A stretch of DNA of 64,000 nucleotides, from positions 558,001-622,000 of the forward strand of contig NZ_CANLMP010000004.1 in assembly GCF_947492405.1 (NCBI RefSeq), given 5' to 3'. Source of the stretch: an uncultured Aquimarina sp. (GTDB lineage: Bacteria > Bacteroidota > Bacteroidia > Flavobacteriales > Flavobacteriaceae). Positions 1-8,692 of the stretch are shown in pieces. The notes beneath the pieces were generated by a model. That model had not been told where the DNA came from and made no database searches. It was given only the letters and a program-made list of their open reading frames with translations. Position 1 is the first letter of the stretch, and every line of letters starts with the position of its first letter. The position numbers were made by a program, and so were the translations under genes.

Positions 1-2
1 TA

Positions 3-494
3 TTTGTAGATTATAGAGGATATGGTAAAAGTGATAGCTTCTACGAGGAAGAATCTGAATTATATAATGACGCACAAAAAATATATGATTATGTGCTTAC
101 TCGTTATGAAGAAAAAGATGTTATTATATTAGGGTATTCAATAGGAACAGGATTTGCATCATATACTGCAGCAAAGAATAATCCTAAACTTCTTATTTTA
201 GAAGCTCCGTATTATGCTTGGAACGAATTTATAGCTAATATCGCTCCTGTTCCGCAAGCATTAATCAATTATGAAATTCCATCCTACAAGTTTTTAGGAG
301 AAGTCAAGTGCCCAATTCGTGTTTTTCATGGTTCTAAAGATTTTCTGATTAAGCCAGAGGAACATTCTAAACGATTAAAAAAACTATATCCCGATAAAAT
401 CGAACTTACACTCATTAAAGGTGCCGGGCATAATGGTATTTACCTTTCTAAGCAGTATTATGATGAGCTACAGGAATTGTTGAGTAGGTATTAA
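3..494 (+). CDS. Alpha/beta hydrolase, 5'-truncated by the window edge
   Basis: The reading frame is open from base 3, so the true start lies before the window; the first internal start-like codon is GTG 93. The visible part begins with FVDYRGYGKS, the strand-turn typical of the peptidase S9-like alpha/beta hydrolase fold. It continues with the nucleophile elbow GYSIGTG (GxSxG serine). The acid is probably the Asp in GSKDFL and the base the His in GAGHNG, so the triad is complete. No signal peptide can be judged. The substrate is unknown; such proteins are usually annotated as cytoplasmic esterase or peptidase-like hydrolases. A terminator hairpin follows directly. Confidence 0.85.
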   Translation, partial: FVDYRGYGKSDSFYEEESELYNDAQKIYDYVLTRYEEKDVIILGYSIGTGFASYTAAKNNPKLLILEAPYYAWNEFIANIAPVPQALINYEIPSYKFLGEVKCPIRVFHGSKDFLIKPEEHSKRLKKLYPDKIELTLIKGAGHNGIYLSKQYYDELQELLSRY

Positions 495-502
495 ACAAAA
501 GA

Positions 503-540
503 AATGAGCAAGACTAATAATCTTGCTCATTTTTCTTTTT
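503..540 (+). terminator. Rho-independent terminator after the alpha/beta hydrolase
   Basis: Arms aatgagcaaga (503-513) and tcttgctcatt (521-531) pair perfectly around a 7-nt loop and run into a T-rich tract. Confidence 0.85.
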
Positions 541-558
541 ACTATTTATAAATATGTT

Positions 559-1398
559 TTACATCATCCTCAAATTAATAACTTCCTGTTCGGTAAGTAT
601 TCGCCAATGACCTCTGGGAAGATCTTTTTTAGTTAATCCTGCAAAAATAACTCTGTCTAATTTCACTACACCATAATTAAGGTGTTCAAAAAGTTTTGTT
701 ACAATTCCGTTTTTTGAAGACATCAATTGAATTCCAATTTCACTTTTAGCAGCCCCTTCTATATAAGAAATCTCATCCACCTGGATATAACCTTCCTCTA
801 ATTTGATCCCTTTTTCTATTTTCTGAAAATCTTCGAACTTAAGATTGCGATCTAACTCTACATGAAAGATTTTACGAACTCCTGTTTTATGATGCGTTAG
901 TTTTTTTTCTAAATCTACATCGTTCGTAAACAAAAGTAATCCAGTTGTATTACGTTCTAACCTACCTACAGGTTTTAGTCGTGCTCTAGAAGCATTAGCT
1001 ACTAAATCCATTACTGTTCTGGTTTTCTCTGGGCTAGTAGAGGTTACAAAACCTTTAGGTTTATTAAGCAATACATATTCTTTTTTCTCTGGAGTTATAA
1101 GACGTCCATCGAATTTAACCTCATCAGTAAGCTTTACTTTATAACCCATTTCGGTAATAGGCTTCCCGTTTACCCAAACACTACCCGTCTTAATATACAG
1201 ATCTGCATCTCTTCTGGAGCAAACTCCAGAATTAGCCACAAATTTATTTAATCGAATTTCATCAGAATTCGAAATCTTCTTTGGTGAGTTATTTGCTTTT
1301 TTTACAGGAGCATTACCTCTAGTATATGATTTCTTTTTTGGATTTCCTCCTTGTCTTCCACTTCCTTTTCCTCTATTGGAATTGTCTCCACGACTCAT
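559..1398 (-). CDS. rRNA pseudouridine synthase, RsuA/RluB/RluE/RluF family
   Basis: The enzyme should isomerise one uridine in rRNA. Residues 1-47 form a basic Gly/Asn/Lys-rich tail. An S4 RNA-binding domain follows at about 48-105 (IRLNKFVANSGVCSRRDAD), then the synthase domain from about 107 to the end. The active-site block reads PVGRLERNTTGLLLFTND. The family's catalytic Asp is in GRLD, but here codon 955-957 is GAA, giving Glu148. The rest of the block (N-T-x-G-LLLFTND, then LTHHKTGVRKIFHVELD) is normal. Whether Glu is tolerated in this lineage cannot be told from the sequence. The gene reads alone, ahead of the nitrilase on the same strand. Confidence 0.88.
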   Translation of the reverse strand: MSRGDNSNRGKGSGRQGGNPKKKSYTRGNAPVKKANNSPKKISNSDEIRLNKFVANSGVCSRRDADLYIKTGSVWVNGKPITEMGYKVKLTDEVKFDGRLITPEKKEYVLLNKPKGFVTSTSPEKTRTVMDLVANASRARLKPVGRLERNTTGLLLFTNDVDLEKKLTHHKTGVRKIFHVELDRNLKFEDFQKIEKGIKLEEGYIQVDEISYIEGAAKSEIGIQLMSSKNGIVTKLFEHLNYGVVKLDRVIFAGLTKKDLPRGHWRILTEQEVINLRMM

Positions 1399-1446
1399 AT
1401 CTTACATTTTTTGCAAAGATAGCTGTTTAGTTGTTAGAAATAACAA

Positions 1447-2403
1447 CTATTCTTCACCAAACCAAACAGTACTTTGACGTTCTCTATTCACACTCAATTG
1501 TGTAACATCTGGTCTAGAATAGTGCCCGACTGGGTCAAAATTCTGACGTTCTTGTAATACGCGATTAAAATCCAGGGTTTCTATTAACAACCCCTCTTTA
1601 TTTAGTACAGGTTCTAAAATCCACTCTCCGTCCGGTCCTGCAATACATGAGCCTCCATTACCTAAAACATCAGGAGATTTTTTCAGAATTTTGTCTAAAT
1701 GTGGTGTAGTCAAAGGAAAATCTTCTTTGCGCATTAAACTTGAAACTGAAATTACATAAGACCTAGATTCTCTAGCTATAAAACGAGTAATGTCTTTGGT
1801 ATTATAATCACTTCCTGGCCAAACAGCAACATGTAAATTTTCTCCTTGTCCATATAGCGCAACTCTTGGTAATGGCATCCAGTTTTCCCAACAATTTAAA
1901 CCTCCTACAGTAAACGCTTTGAGCGAATGTACACGAAGTCCATTTCCATCTCCAGGTGCCCAAGTCAATCGTTCCTCGTATGTTGGTTGCAACTTACGAT
2001 GTACAGATTGAATATCTCCTTGTTGATCTATATATACTAATGAAGCATATAAACTATGACCTCCTCTATCTAGTGGTCGTTCTATGATACCTAAATAAAC
2101 TGCTATTTTGTGCTCTTTTGCTAAACTACAAATTGTATCCAGATCACCTTGTTCTATTACTACCGAGTTCTGAGCATAATGGGCATGGATTTCCTTCTGG
2201 ATGGTATTATCAAATTGAGCACCGTCTGTTAGCGAAACCCAAAACGGATATCCTGGTAATAAGGTCTCTCCAAACACAACAAGTTCAGCATTTTTAGAAG
2301 CAGCTTCGGTAATTGATTTCTTTATTTTTTCTATAGTGGCTGCTTTATCCAACCATACTGGAGATATCTGTGCCAAAGCAACAGTAAGTAATTGATCTTT
2401 CAT
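1447..2403 (-). CDS. Nitrilase-family carbon-nitrogen hydrolase
   Basis: Predicted to hydrolyse a nitrile to a carboxylic acid and ammonia. The Glu-Lys-Cys triad is visible: Glu in VFGETLLPGYP, Lys in HRKLQPTYEERLTW, and nucleophilic Cys in GGLNCWENWMP. The CWEN context and 318-residue length fit the true nitrilase/cyanide-hydratase branch better than amidases or beta-ureidopropionase. It has no signal peptide, so it should be cytoplasmic. It lies 48 nt upstream of the pseudouridine synthase on the same strand and may share its transcript. The substrate (aliphatic or arylacetonitrile) is not decided by the sequence. Confidence 0.9.
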   Translation of the reverse strand: MKDQLLTVALAQISPVWLDKAATIEKIKKSITEAASKNAELVVFGETLLPGYPFWVSLTDGAQFDNTIQKEIHAHYAQNSVVIEQGDLDTICSLAKEHKIAVYLGIIERPLDRGGHSLYASLVYIDQQGDIQSVHRKLQPTYEERLTWAPGDGNGLRVHSLKAFTVGGLNCWENWMPLPRVALYGQGENLHVAVWPGSDYNTKDITRFIARESRSYVISVSSLMRKEDFPLTTPHLDKILKKSPDVLGNGGSCIAGPDGEWILEPVLNKEGLLIETLDFNRVLQERQNFDPVGHYSRPDVTQLSVNRERQSTVWFGEE

Positions 2404-2856
2404 AAAGAATCTGCTATTTTATCGTTTATAAATTCAGGTTTGCTATTAAGATTCACAAAGTTTAAGGATTTAGTTAACGAATAATTAACATTTAAAAAAT
2501 TGACTTTCAACTACTTAAATTCAAACATTGACATTACGGTTAAACCCTTTGATAACGTTAAGTTAACATTAGCGTAGCTGCAAAAATTTAATTATTCGCA
2601 CTTCAATAACATCAAGGTTTAAGAATTTAATACCAAAAAAATCAATACACCTTCATACTCCTAAAGTAAACTTATAAAAAGTATATATTATTCAAAGTTC
2701 AATTTATGTTAAAACCCATGCTTTTTTACATAATCGTAAACTTAGGAACACATTCTAATAAAATGTAAACTCAAAAAAAGCTATTCATTGAATCTACATT
2801 TGTCTTGTAAAATTAAGACAAACAATATCTTAAAACTCAAATCAAAAACACGTAAA
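2404..2856. other. Divergent intergenic region, AT-rich, no gene seen
   Basis: This 453-bp stretch separates the nitrilase and a small exported protein. It holds several ttaac-type motifs (near 2472, 2486, 2560-2572). A segment at 2491-2519 is closely matched by 14837-14866 upstream of another small exported protein. No tRNA or ORF above 40 codons was recognised. Confidence 0.5.
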
Positions 2857-3201
2857 ATGAAAAAATTAATCGTATTAGTAGTAGCCGTTTTAGTATCAAC
2901 TCAAGTTTTTGCAAATGACAAAAACACAAAAGAAACAAACAAGGAAAAATTAAGAAGTGAAATCGCTGTTTTATTAGAAAAGCCGCAGATTAAATTAGAA
3001 CGTAACGAAATTAACGCTAGTATAGAGTTTATCTTAAATGCTAAAGGTGAAATTGTAATCTTAAGTGTTGATTCGGACAAAGAGGCAATAGATGACTATG
3101 TAAAAACCAGATTAAACTACAAAAAAGTAGATGCTGATATCACTAGAACAGGAAACAAAGTATTCAAATTAAAATTAAAAGTATTGAATCCTGAAGCTTA
3201 A
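2857..3201 (+). CDS. Small exported protein, TonB-C-like fold suspected
   Basis: The ATG at 2857 is chosen because it starts a classical signal peptide (MKKLIVLVVAVLVSTQVFA, cleavage before ND); the upstream in-frame ATG at 2788 would put 23 odd residues before it. The mature part is about 95 residues, Lys/Glu-rich, with the pattern ASIEFILNAKGEIVILSVDSD, then LNYKKV and a closing hydrophobic strand. That strand-G-strand pattern recalls the small TonB C-terminal-like exported proteins common in Flavobacteriaceae, but similarity is weak. The function is unknown; periplasmic location is predicted. It is monocistronic with its own terminator. Confidence 0.75.
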   Translation: MKKLIVLVVAVLVSTQVFANDKNTKETNKEKLRSEIAVLLEKPQIKLERNEINASIEFILNAKGEIVILSVDSDKEAIDDYVKTRLNYKKVDADITRTGNKVFKLKLKVLNPEA

Positions 3202-3227
3202 ACTTCTTTAGTAAAATCTATAATTCA

Positions 3228-3266
3228 AAAGAGCGCTTTTAATAAAAGCGCTCTTTCTTTTTTTTA
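3228..3266 (+). terminator. Strong terminator hairpin
   Basis: Arms aaagagcgctttt (3228-3240) and aaaagcgctcttt (3244-3256) pair perfectly around a 3-nt loop and end in a T tract. Confidence 0.9.
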
Positions 3267-3279
3267 TTCGTATTGTAGC

Positions 3280-4116
3280 TTATTTCTTTACATATTTATT
3301 CCCGCTTGTTATAGCGCAAGGTTGAAATCCATAAGTAGCATCAGGAGCAATCAATTGCCAAAAAACAGTATCTCCCGGGTTTAAGTTTTGATATGCAAAA
3401 GAGGTCCCTATTGATCCCGAAGTATTTGGATTTGCCCTTCCATTAATAGAATAAAACCAGAAAACATAATCTGCACTAGGATTCGTTGTTAGATCATAAC
3501 AAGAATTGCTAAGATCAGCAGTTAATTCATATACGGATAACGGTGTAAATGATTTTACATATAAGTCACCATCAATTGTTACTGTAGTATAAGGCATCAC
3601 AGGAGATGAAAAATACTGTTTATTTACCTCATCCATTACCTCCTTAATTGTTGGATTTTGATTACTTAATTGTACTGTGTATGCCGGAGTAGAAATGGCA
3701 TAAGGACCTCCATAATTTTGATCCACAAAATCATTCCCTTTACAAGTAAAATCTACGGGGCCATTAGACCCGGAAGGAAGATTGTAAACTACTGAGAATG
3801 GATATAATGCCGTTGCATTTTCGGACTGCGGATCAGTTAATACATCTTGTACCATTTTTGATCCTACATTATGTAGTACATTTTGTAAAAGTCGCAAAGA
3901 TCTCCTATATGACCCCAAATGACGACTTACAGTATATCCATTGGCAGAATTATTACTTAAATGCGCTATAGTTCTTCGTAAAACTGCACGTTCTGCTTTA
4001 GTAATCCCGTGAATTCCTTCCGCTTCGGTTATAGGATCTACTAAAAAAGTTTTTAACGCATCATCATCTGATAATAGATGAGATACGTAATTTAATAATT
4101 TCGAATTTGATTTCAT
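3280..4116 (-). CDS. Uncharacterised 278-residue protein with helical N-terminus
   Basis: Not recognised. There is no signal peptide. Residues 1-45 contain LSDDDALKTFLVDPITEAEGIHGITKAE in two parts, an acidic helical pattern that recalls the LigA-like/Os1348-type small helical domain used as a leader or docking region in some peptide pathways. That resemblance is only by eye. Residues 50-100 are basic and helical; the rest is beta-rich and aromatic (DYVFWFYSINGR, GDTVFWQLIAPD). No maturation enzyme or transporter is adjacent, so a peptide-precursor role is not supported. It is transcribed alone; its upstream region carries a separate repeat-like element. Confidence 0.7.
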   Translation of the reverse strand: MKSNSKLLNYVSHLLSDDDALKTFLVDPITEAEGIHGITKAERAVLRRTIAHLSNNSANGYTVSRHLGSYRRSLRLLQNVLHNVGSKMVQDVLTDPQSENATALYPFSVVYNLPSGSNGPVDFTCKGNDFVDQNYGGPYAISTPAYTVQLSNQNPTIKEVMDEVNKQYFSSPVMPYTTVTIDGDLYVKSFTPLSVYELTADLSNSCYDLTTNPSADYVFWFYSINGRANPNTSGSIGTSFAYQNLNPGDTVFWQLIAPDATYGFQPCAITSGNKYVKK

Positions 4117-4344
4117 TTTTAAATAAGTTTTAAGGTTATAAATGATATTTAATTAAAGAAAATAAACCTTGTATTTATCTTCTATAATTTCCCTAAAACT
4201 ACCCTAAAAAGAAAACATCTTATATAGGGGAAAATACCCTTATTTTAAAATAAATATTATAACACATATAATGAAACGAATAAGAAACATTTCAGTGATT
4301 TACAGAACGATATTTTAATCCGTTTTATGCATAAGAAAACCTAC

Positions 4345-4475
4345 TACAAATGTCTCTTTTTGCGTGATGGATTGTAATGAAAATCCTGCAGCCTGAGCCT
4401 TTTTCTGGCGAAGTACGAGGAATTGTAACAGAAAGCCAGACCCTTGTGGTCACGCCCACATCATTATTGTGCAAA
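4345..4475. other. GC-richer intergenic element with an internal direct repeat; possible structured RNA
   Basis: Between two minus-strand genes lies a segment clearly richer in G and C than its flanks. It contains two related modules, ggattgtaatgaaaatcc (about 4370-4387) and ggaattgtaacagaaagcc (about 4419-4437), separated by a Gly-codon-like GC stretch, then a cttgtggtcacgcccac block. The 81-codon ORF over it shows no protein-like signal and overlaps the prenyltransferase gene. I do not know its role: non-coding RNA, intergenic repeat or relic are all open. Confidence 0.4.
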
Positions 4476-4519
4476 GTTTATCCTGAATTCGTACGATATA
4501 TGATAGATCTCTATGAATT

Positions 4520-5428
4520 TCACCAAAATATCCTATCTAAAATCATATTTACATCGATTAATACGATACTAAACACACCAGATACAATAATCAGTTTAAG
4601 AATATTATGCAACCAAACGTAATGCGTTCTTTTGTTTGATTTCCATAGAGCAATCAGAAATAATAACAACAATGCTAAGCATATATAAAAATAAAGGTAC
4701 ATAAAGCCTATTTCATATCTTGTTAATAGCAAATAAATAGGAAAGCAAGAAGCAAGTACAAGTAAACTAATCAACCTTTTAGAAGTCATCTCTCCATATA
4801 TAATAGGAATAGTTTTGTAATTTTGAGCTACATCACCTCTAAGGTTTCCCAGATCTTTAACCATTTCTCTCATTACCAACATCAGGAATAAAAAGGTAGC
4901 GTGAACAAAAACAACTTCATCAAAATTCTTATAGTAGATAAATACAGCAAAAAACGGTGTTATTGATAATGTCGAAGCTACAAAATTTCCTAAAAAAGGC
5001 ATTTTTTTAAGTTTATGGGAATAGAACCATATCCCGAAAACGTACAAGGAGAAAAACATAACTGCTCTAAACGAAACATAACTAGCAAGTATTACCGAAA
5101 GAAAGTTAAGCACAAAGTACCCGGTTAATTTGGTTCGCTGACTTACTAAACGATCTAGCATAGTTTTCTGAGGTCTATTTATAAGATCTTTTTCTCGGTC
5201 ATAAAAGTTATTGATAATGTATCCTGCAGCTATTACTCCAGCAGATGCTAATACAATGACAAACAAATTAGTATCAAAAAGAACATTTCTTAATGGTATA
5301 TGGGGAGCAAGAATAAATACAGAAGTGAGGTATTGCGCCAAGACAATTACAAGAATATTATAACCTCTAACAATAGAAAATAGACTCAATAACTTTAGAA
5401 GAATGAGTTTATTTTTTCTGGAAAGCAT
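4520..5428 (-). CDS. UbiA-family prenyltransferase (geranylgeranylglycerol-phosphate geranylgeranyltransferase-like)
   Basis: An integral membrane enzyme that should transfer an isoprenoid diphosphate to an acceptor. The first Asp-rich motif is NNFYDREKDLINRP (N73-P86; NxxxDxxxD). The second is KDLGNLRGDVAQNY, both needed for Mg2+ and diphosphate binding. Roughly eight hydrophobic segments fill its 302 residues, normal for the family. It is the last gene of a three-gene run with a GHMP kinase (15 nt upstream) and mvaD, so isoprenoid supply and use are linked. Flavobacterial members are often annotated as the archaeal-type ether-lipid enzyme; the true acceptor (glycerol phosphate, quinone precursor or other) is not known from sequence. 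Confidence 0.85.
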   Translation of the reverse strand: MLSRKNKLILLKLLSLFSIVRGYNILVIVLAQYLTSVFILAPHIPLRNVLFDTNLFVIVLASAGVIAAGYIINNFYDREKDLINRPQKTMLDRLVSQRTKLTGYFVLNFLSVILASYVSFRAVMFFSLYVFGIWFYSHKLKKMPFLGNFVASTLSITPFFAVFIYYKNFDEVVFVHATFLFLMLVMREMVKDLGNLRGDVAQNYKTIPIIYGEMTSKRLISLLVLASCFPIYLLLTRYEIGFMYLYFYICLALLLLFLIALWKSNKRTHYVWLHNILKLIIVSGVFSIVLIDVNMILDRIFW

Positions 5429-5443
5429 CCTAATATGTACCTA

Positions 5444-6379
5444 TTAAAAGTTGTAAACCACCTCTAATTTATAATCTTTAAGAGCAGATTGAGCTTTATC
5501 TAAGTCTTGAGTAAATCCTAGAATATAACCTCCACCACCAGAACCACATAATTTAAGATAGTAGTCGTTAGTTTCAATTCCATTTTTCCATAATGCATGG
5601 AATTGTTTAGGAATCATAGGCTTAAAATTATCTAAAACAACATTAGATAATTGTTTGATGTTTGAGAATAATGATTTGATATCTCCTTGAAGAAAATCAT
5701 CAACACAAGCATCTGTATGTTTTACAAACTGGTTTTTAAGCATTGTACGGAAACCTTCTTGTTTCATATTTTCCATAAAGATACTGACCATAGGAGCAGT
5801 TTCTCCAACAATTCCACTGTCCAATAAAAACACAGCTCCTTTTTTATTATCAACACTTTGTGAAGGAATTCCTGCTGGCTCTATATTATCTTTAGAATTA
5901 ATAAGGATCGGAAGACTCAAATAACTATTCAAAGGATCTAAACCTGAGCTACTACCATGGAAAAATGATTCCATTAACCCAAAAATCTCTTTAAGTTTCA
6001 GGAGTTTATCACGAGTAAGGTTTTCTAAAACCGTAATTTTATCATCTGCATACTTATCATAAATCGCGGCCACTAGTGCCCCGCTACTACCTACTCCATA
6101 TCCTTGAGGAATACTACTATCGAAATACATTCCAGACTCAACATCTTCTTTCAATCTCTGTAGATCGAATTTCACAACACCTTTATTCTGAATTGTCTCT
6201 AAGTAGTTTGTAAAATCACATAAACTTTTGTTGGATTTAACAGCTTGCTCATCTGGATTATCGGTTACCTTCAAAGCTCCTTTGAAGAAATTGTAAGGAA
6301 TAGAGAGTCCTTTAGAATCTTTAATTATTCCGTATTCGCCGAACAAAAGTATTTTCGAGTAAAATAGTGGTCCCTTCAT
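5444..6379 (-). CDS. GHMP kinase, mevalonate kinase-like
   Basis: Likely an ATP-dependent kinase of mevalonate or phosphomevalonate. Visible motifs: N-terminal substrate loop SKILLFGEYGI (8-18), the glycine-rich ATP loop PQGYGVGSSGAL (91-102), and the C-terminal motif LCGSGGGGYILGF. At 311 residues it is typical of the Bacteroidetes branch annotated as mevalonate kinase or as a GHMP kinase of unassigned specificity. It sits between mvaD (47 nt upstream) and the prenyltransferase (15 nt downstream), supporting a mevalonate-pathway role. No signal peptide; cytoplasmic. Confidence 0.88.
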   Translation of the reverse strand: MKGPLFYSKILLFGEYGIIKDSKGLSIPYNFFKGALKVTDNPDEQAVKSNKSLCDFTNYLETIQNKGVVKFDLQRLKEDVESGMYFDSSIPQGYGVGSSGALVAAIYDKYADDKITVLENLTRDKLLKLKEIFGLMESFFHGSSSGLDPLNSYLSLPILINSKDNIEPAGIPSQSVDNKKGAVFLLDSGIVGETAPMVSIFMENMKQEGFRTMLKNQFVKHTDACVDDFLQGDIKSLFSNIKQLSNVVLDNFKPMIPKQFHALWKNGIETNDYYLKLCGSGGGGYILGFTQDLDKAQSALKDYKLEVVYNF

Positions 6380-6426
6380 CAGTTTGCTTTCCTTATATCC
6401 AATTTGTCTAACTAATTAGGATAAAG

Positions 6427-7512
6427 TTACAACAATTTAGCACCTAATCCTATTTTGTCGCAAATATACTGCCCTTTCTGACAATATACAACTAACTCAC
6501 TCTTAATGAAATTCATCACTTCCTCTCTCTCAGAATCTGGATACAATACGTGTACATTTGCTCCAGCATCTAATGTAAAACAAATCTTAGATCCCGTTTC
6601 TTTTCGATATTCCCAAATTTTGTTAATTACGGACAATGTATTTGGTTTCATTAATATAAAGTAGGGCAGAGAAGTCATCATCATCGCATGTAGCGTTAAT
6701 GCTTCACTTTCGACCACTTCAATAAATCCATCTAAATCTCCTGACATCAAAATATCTTTTAATCTTATGATATTTTTATTTGCCTGCATAAATCGTTCTG
6801 ATGAAAAAGGATGACCATGCATTAAATCATGGCCAACAGAACTGCTCACCTGTTTCTCACCCTTGTCTACAAGAAGAATGGTATCCTGATAATTAGTAAA
6901 GTTTGGATGTACATCATATGGAAATCTAATTGCATATGCATCGCTGCTTTTTGGAACTTCGTTATGCTTTCCCCATACAGTTATAGGTCCTTCTATACTC
7001 CTACTGGCACTTCCTGATCCTAATCTAGACAAAAAAGAAGTTTTTTGTATACATTCCTCATCAGTCATCGACGGATTTATTTGTTTATCTAATTGCATCA
7101 AACAATACGCTAAGGCACTCATACCGCTCGCAGAAGAAGCTATTCCACTACTATGAGGAAAAGTATTACTCGTATCTATAATAAATTTATAATGCTTTAA
7201 GAAAGGGACATATTCAGAAATTCTTTGAAAAAAACTTTGGATTTTTGGCTTAAAATCCGGTTTTGGCTTACCTTCAAAAAGAAGTTCAAACTGAAAATCT
7301 TCAGAAGCGTTCTCTAACTTTTCATACTTCAATGTAGTCTCTGTTTTACAAACATCCAGAGTAAAACTTATCGAGGGGTTTTCCGGTAACTGCACTGGTC
7401 GCTTTCCCCAATATTTAACTAAAGCTATATTACTAGGTGACGAACAAGAAATAGATCCTTTATCCAGTTTTACTGAAGATATTTTAGAGACAAATTGGCT
7501 ATAATTGCCCAT
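6427..7512 (-). CDS. mvaD: Diphosphomevalonate decarboxylase
   Basis: Converts mevalonate 5-diphosphate to isopentenyl diphosphate with ATP. The hallmark SNIALVKYWGKR occurs near residue 27-38, followed by the ATP-binding loop FPHSSGIASSASGMSALAYC and the conserved SRLGSGSASRS. At 361 residues it has the usual length for Bacteroidetes. It is the first gene of the mvaD-GHMP kinase-UbiA run, and the ATG at 7512 is preceded by an AT-rich non-coding segment. Presence of mvaD shows this organism makes isoprenoids through the mevalonate route, as in other Flavobacteriaceae. Confidence 0.95.
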   Translation of the reverse strand: MGNYSQFVSKISSVKLDKGSISCSSPSNIALVKYWGKRPVQLPENPSISFTLDVCKTETTLKYEKLENASEDFQFELLFEGKPKPDFKPKIQSFFQRISEYVPFLKHYKFIIDTSNTFPHSSGIASSASGMSALAYCLMQLDKQINPSMTDEECIQKTSFLSRLGSGSASRSIEGPITVWGKHNEVPKSSDAYAIRFPYDVHPNFTNYQDTILLVDKGEKQVSSSVGHDLMHGHPFSSERFMQANKNIIRLKDILMSGDLDGFIEVVESEALTLHAMMMTSLPYFILMKPNTLSVINKIWEYRKETGSKICFTLDAGANVHVLYPDSEREEVMNFIKSELVVYCQKGQYICDKIGLGAKLL

Positions 7513-7610
7513 AATGCAAAATTATTTTGGCAAAGATAAGCTGTTAAGTGGTTTTAAGAGTAAGCTAGTAAAAATAAATTGTTATTTTAGTATTTAACTA
7601 ACTAATCCTA

Positions 7611-8084
7611 ATGAAAAAAAAGTTACTACGCATAGGTGTTGCTGTATTATTATGCCTGTTAATAGGCTTTTTAGGCAATATTGCTACTCAAACATCCATT
7701 AGCACCTGGTATGTAGCTTTAGAAAAACCATCTTTTACTCCTCCTAATTGGATTTTTGGTCCTGTATGGACAATCCTTTATATCTTGATGGGAATTGCAG
7801 CAGGAATTGTTTGGAGTAAAGGTTTTTATCATAAATGGGTAAAAACTGCGTTATATCATTTTGGGTTTCAACTTTTACTCAATGCTGCGTGGTCCATTTT
7901 TTTCTTTGGAATGCGCAATCCATTGATTGCACTTGTGGATATACTTGCCCTGTTTATCCTGTTATTGTTTACAATCAAGTGGTTTAAAGTTGTAAACTCT
8001 ACAGCCGCTTACCTACTTATCCCTTACTTGATTTGGGTTGCTTTTGCAACTGCATTAAATTTTAGTATATGGCAACTTAACTAA
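7611..8084 (+). CDS. TspO/MBR family membrane protein
   Basis: A 157-residue, five-helix membrane protein. The diagnostic block is WYVALEKPSFTPPNWIFGPVW with WTILYILMG following; helix five holds NFSIWQLN at the end. TspO proteins bind porphyrins and related hydrophobic ligands and are tied to light, oxygen or stress responses. The gene is divergent from mvaD and 26 nt ahead of a TetR regulator on the same strand, so the two may be co-transcribed. The physiological ligand is unknown. Confidence 0.93.
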   Translation: MKKKLLRIGVAVLLCLLIGFLGNIATQTSISTWYVALEKPSFTPPNWIFGPVWTILYILMGIAAGIVWSKGFYHKWVKTALYHFGFQLLLNAAWSIFFFGMRNPLIALVDILALFILLLFTIKWFKVVNSTAAYLLIPYLIWVAFATALNFSIWQLN

Positions 8085-8110
8085 ACCAAGAATGAAGGAA
8101 TAAAATTTTT

Positions 8111-8668
8111 ATGAACAAAAAGTCAATCGTCTTACAGACAACTTTAGAATTAATTACAAAACAAGGAATACAGGCAACTTCTCTTTCGCAAATTATTAAA
8201 GAATCTGGTGTTGCTAATGGAACTGTATATCATCATTTTAAGAATAAAGAAGAAATTATCACAGAGCTTTATTTAATGCTTACTCAAGATTTTGGAACTG
8301 TTGTGATGCGTAACATCCCTGAAGATGATATAAAAAAGCAGTTTTCAATTATGTGGCTGAATTTATTTCATTATTTCGTGAACAATCCTCTTGCTTTTGT
8401 TTTTTCAGAACAAATAGCCCGATCACCAGAGATTCCTCAATCCTTAAAAGATAAGGCAAGACAATATTATGGTGATATCGAGAATTATTTTAAAACTGGT
8501 ATCCGCCAAAAAGTTTTTAAATCATATAATTCTATGGTGATGGAAGAATTATTTTTTGGTAACGTGGTATCCATTGTAAAAATTCACGAAAATGAAAAAG
8601 TAAAACTACTAGATAAACACATTAATCAAGCTATAGAAATCTCTTGGAAGGGATTCTTAAGAGATTGA
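8111..8668 (+). CDS. TetR/AcrR family transcriptional regulator
   Basis: The N-terminal 50 residues form the TetR DNA-binding domain: LELITKQGIQATSLSQIIKE followed by SGVANGTVYHHFKNKEEII, the canonical helix-turn-helix. The remaining 130 residues are a divergent ligand-binding and dimerisation domain. Length (185) is normal. It lies 26 nt after tspO, so it could regulate that gene or itself, but no operator was identified. A hairpin without a T tract follows at 8693-8730. Confidence 0.92.
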   Translation: MNKKSIVLQTTLELITKQGIQATSLSQIIKESGVANGTVYHHFKNKEEIITELYLMLTQDFGTVVMRNIPEDDIKKQFSIMWLNLFHYFVNNPLAFVFSEQIARSPEIPQSLKDKARQYYGDIENYFKTGIRQKVFKSYNSMVMEELFFGNVVSIVKIHENEKVKLLDKHINQAIEISWKGFLRD

Positions 8669-8692
8669 TTTTTCGTTGATCTTTAAAATTTA

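Noticed and set aside
4377..4622. 81-codon plus-strand ORF
   Set aside because: It overlaps the end of the prenyltransferase gene, has no protein-like pattern, and lies over a GC-rich repeat-like element.
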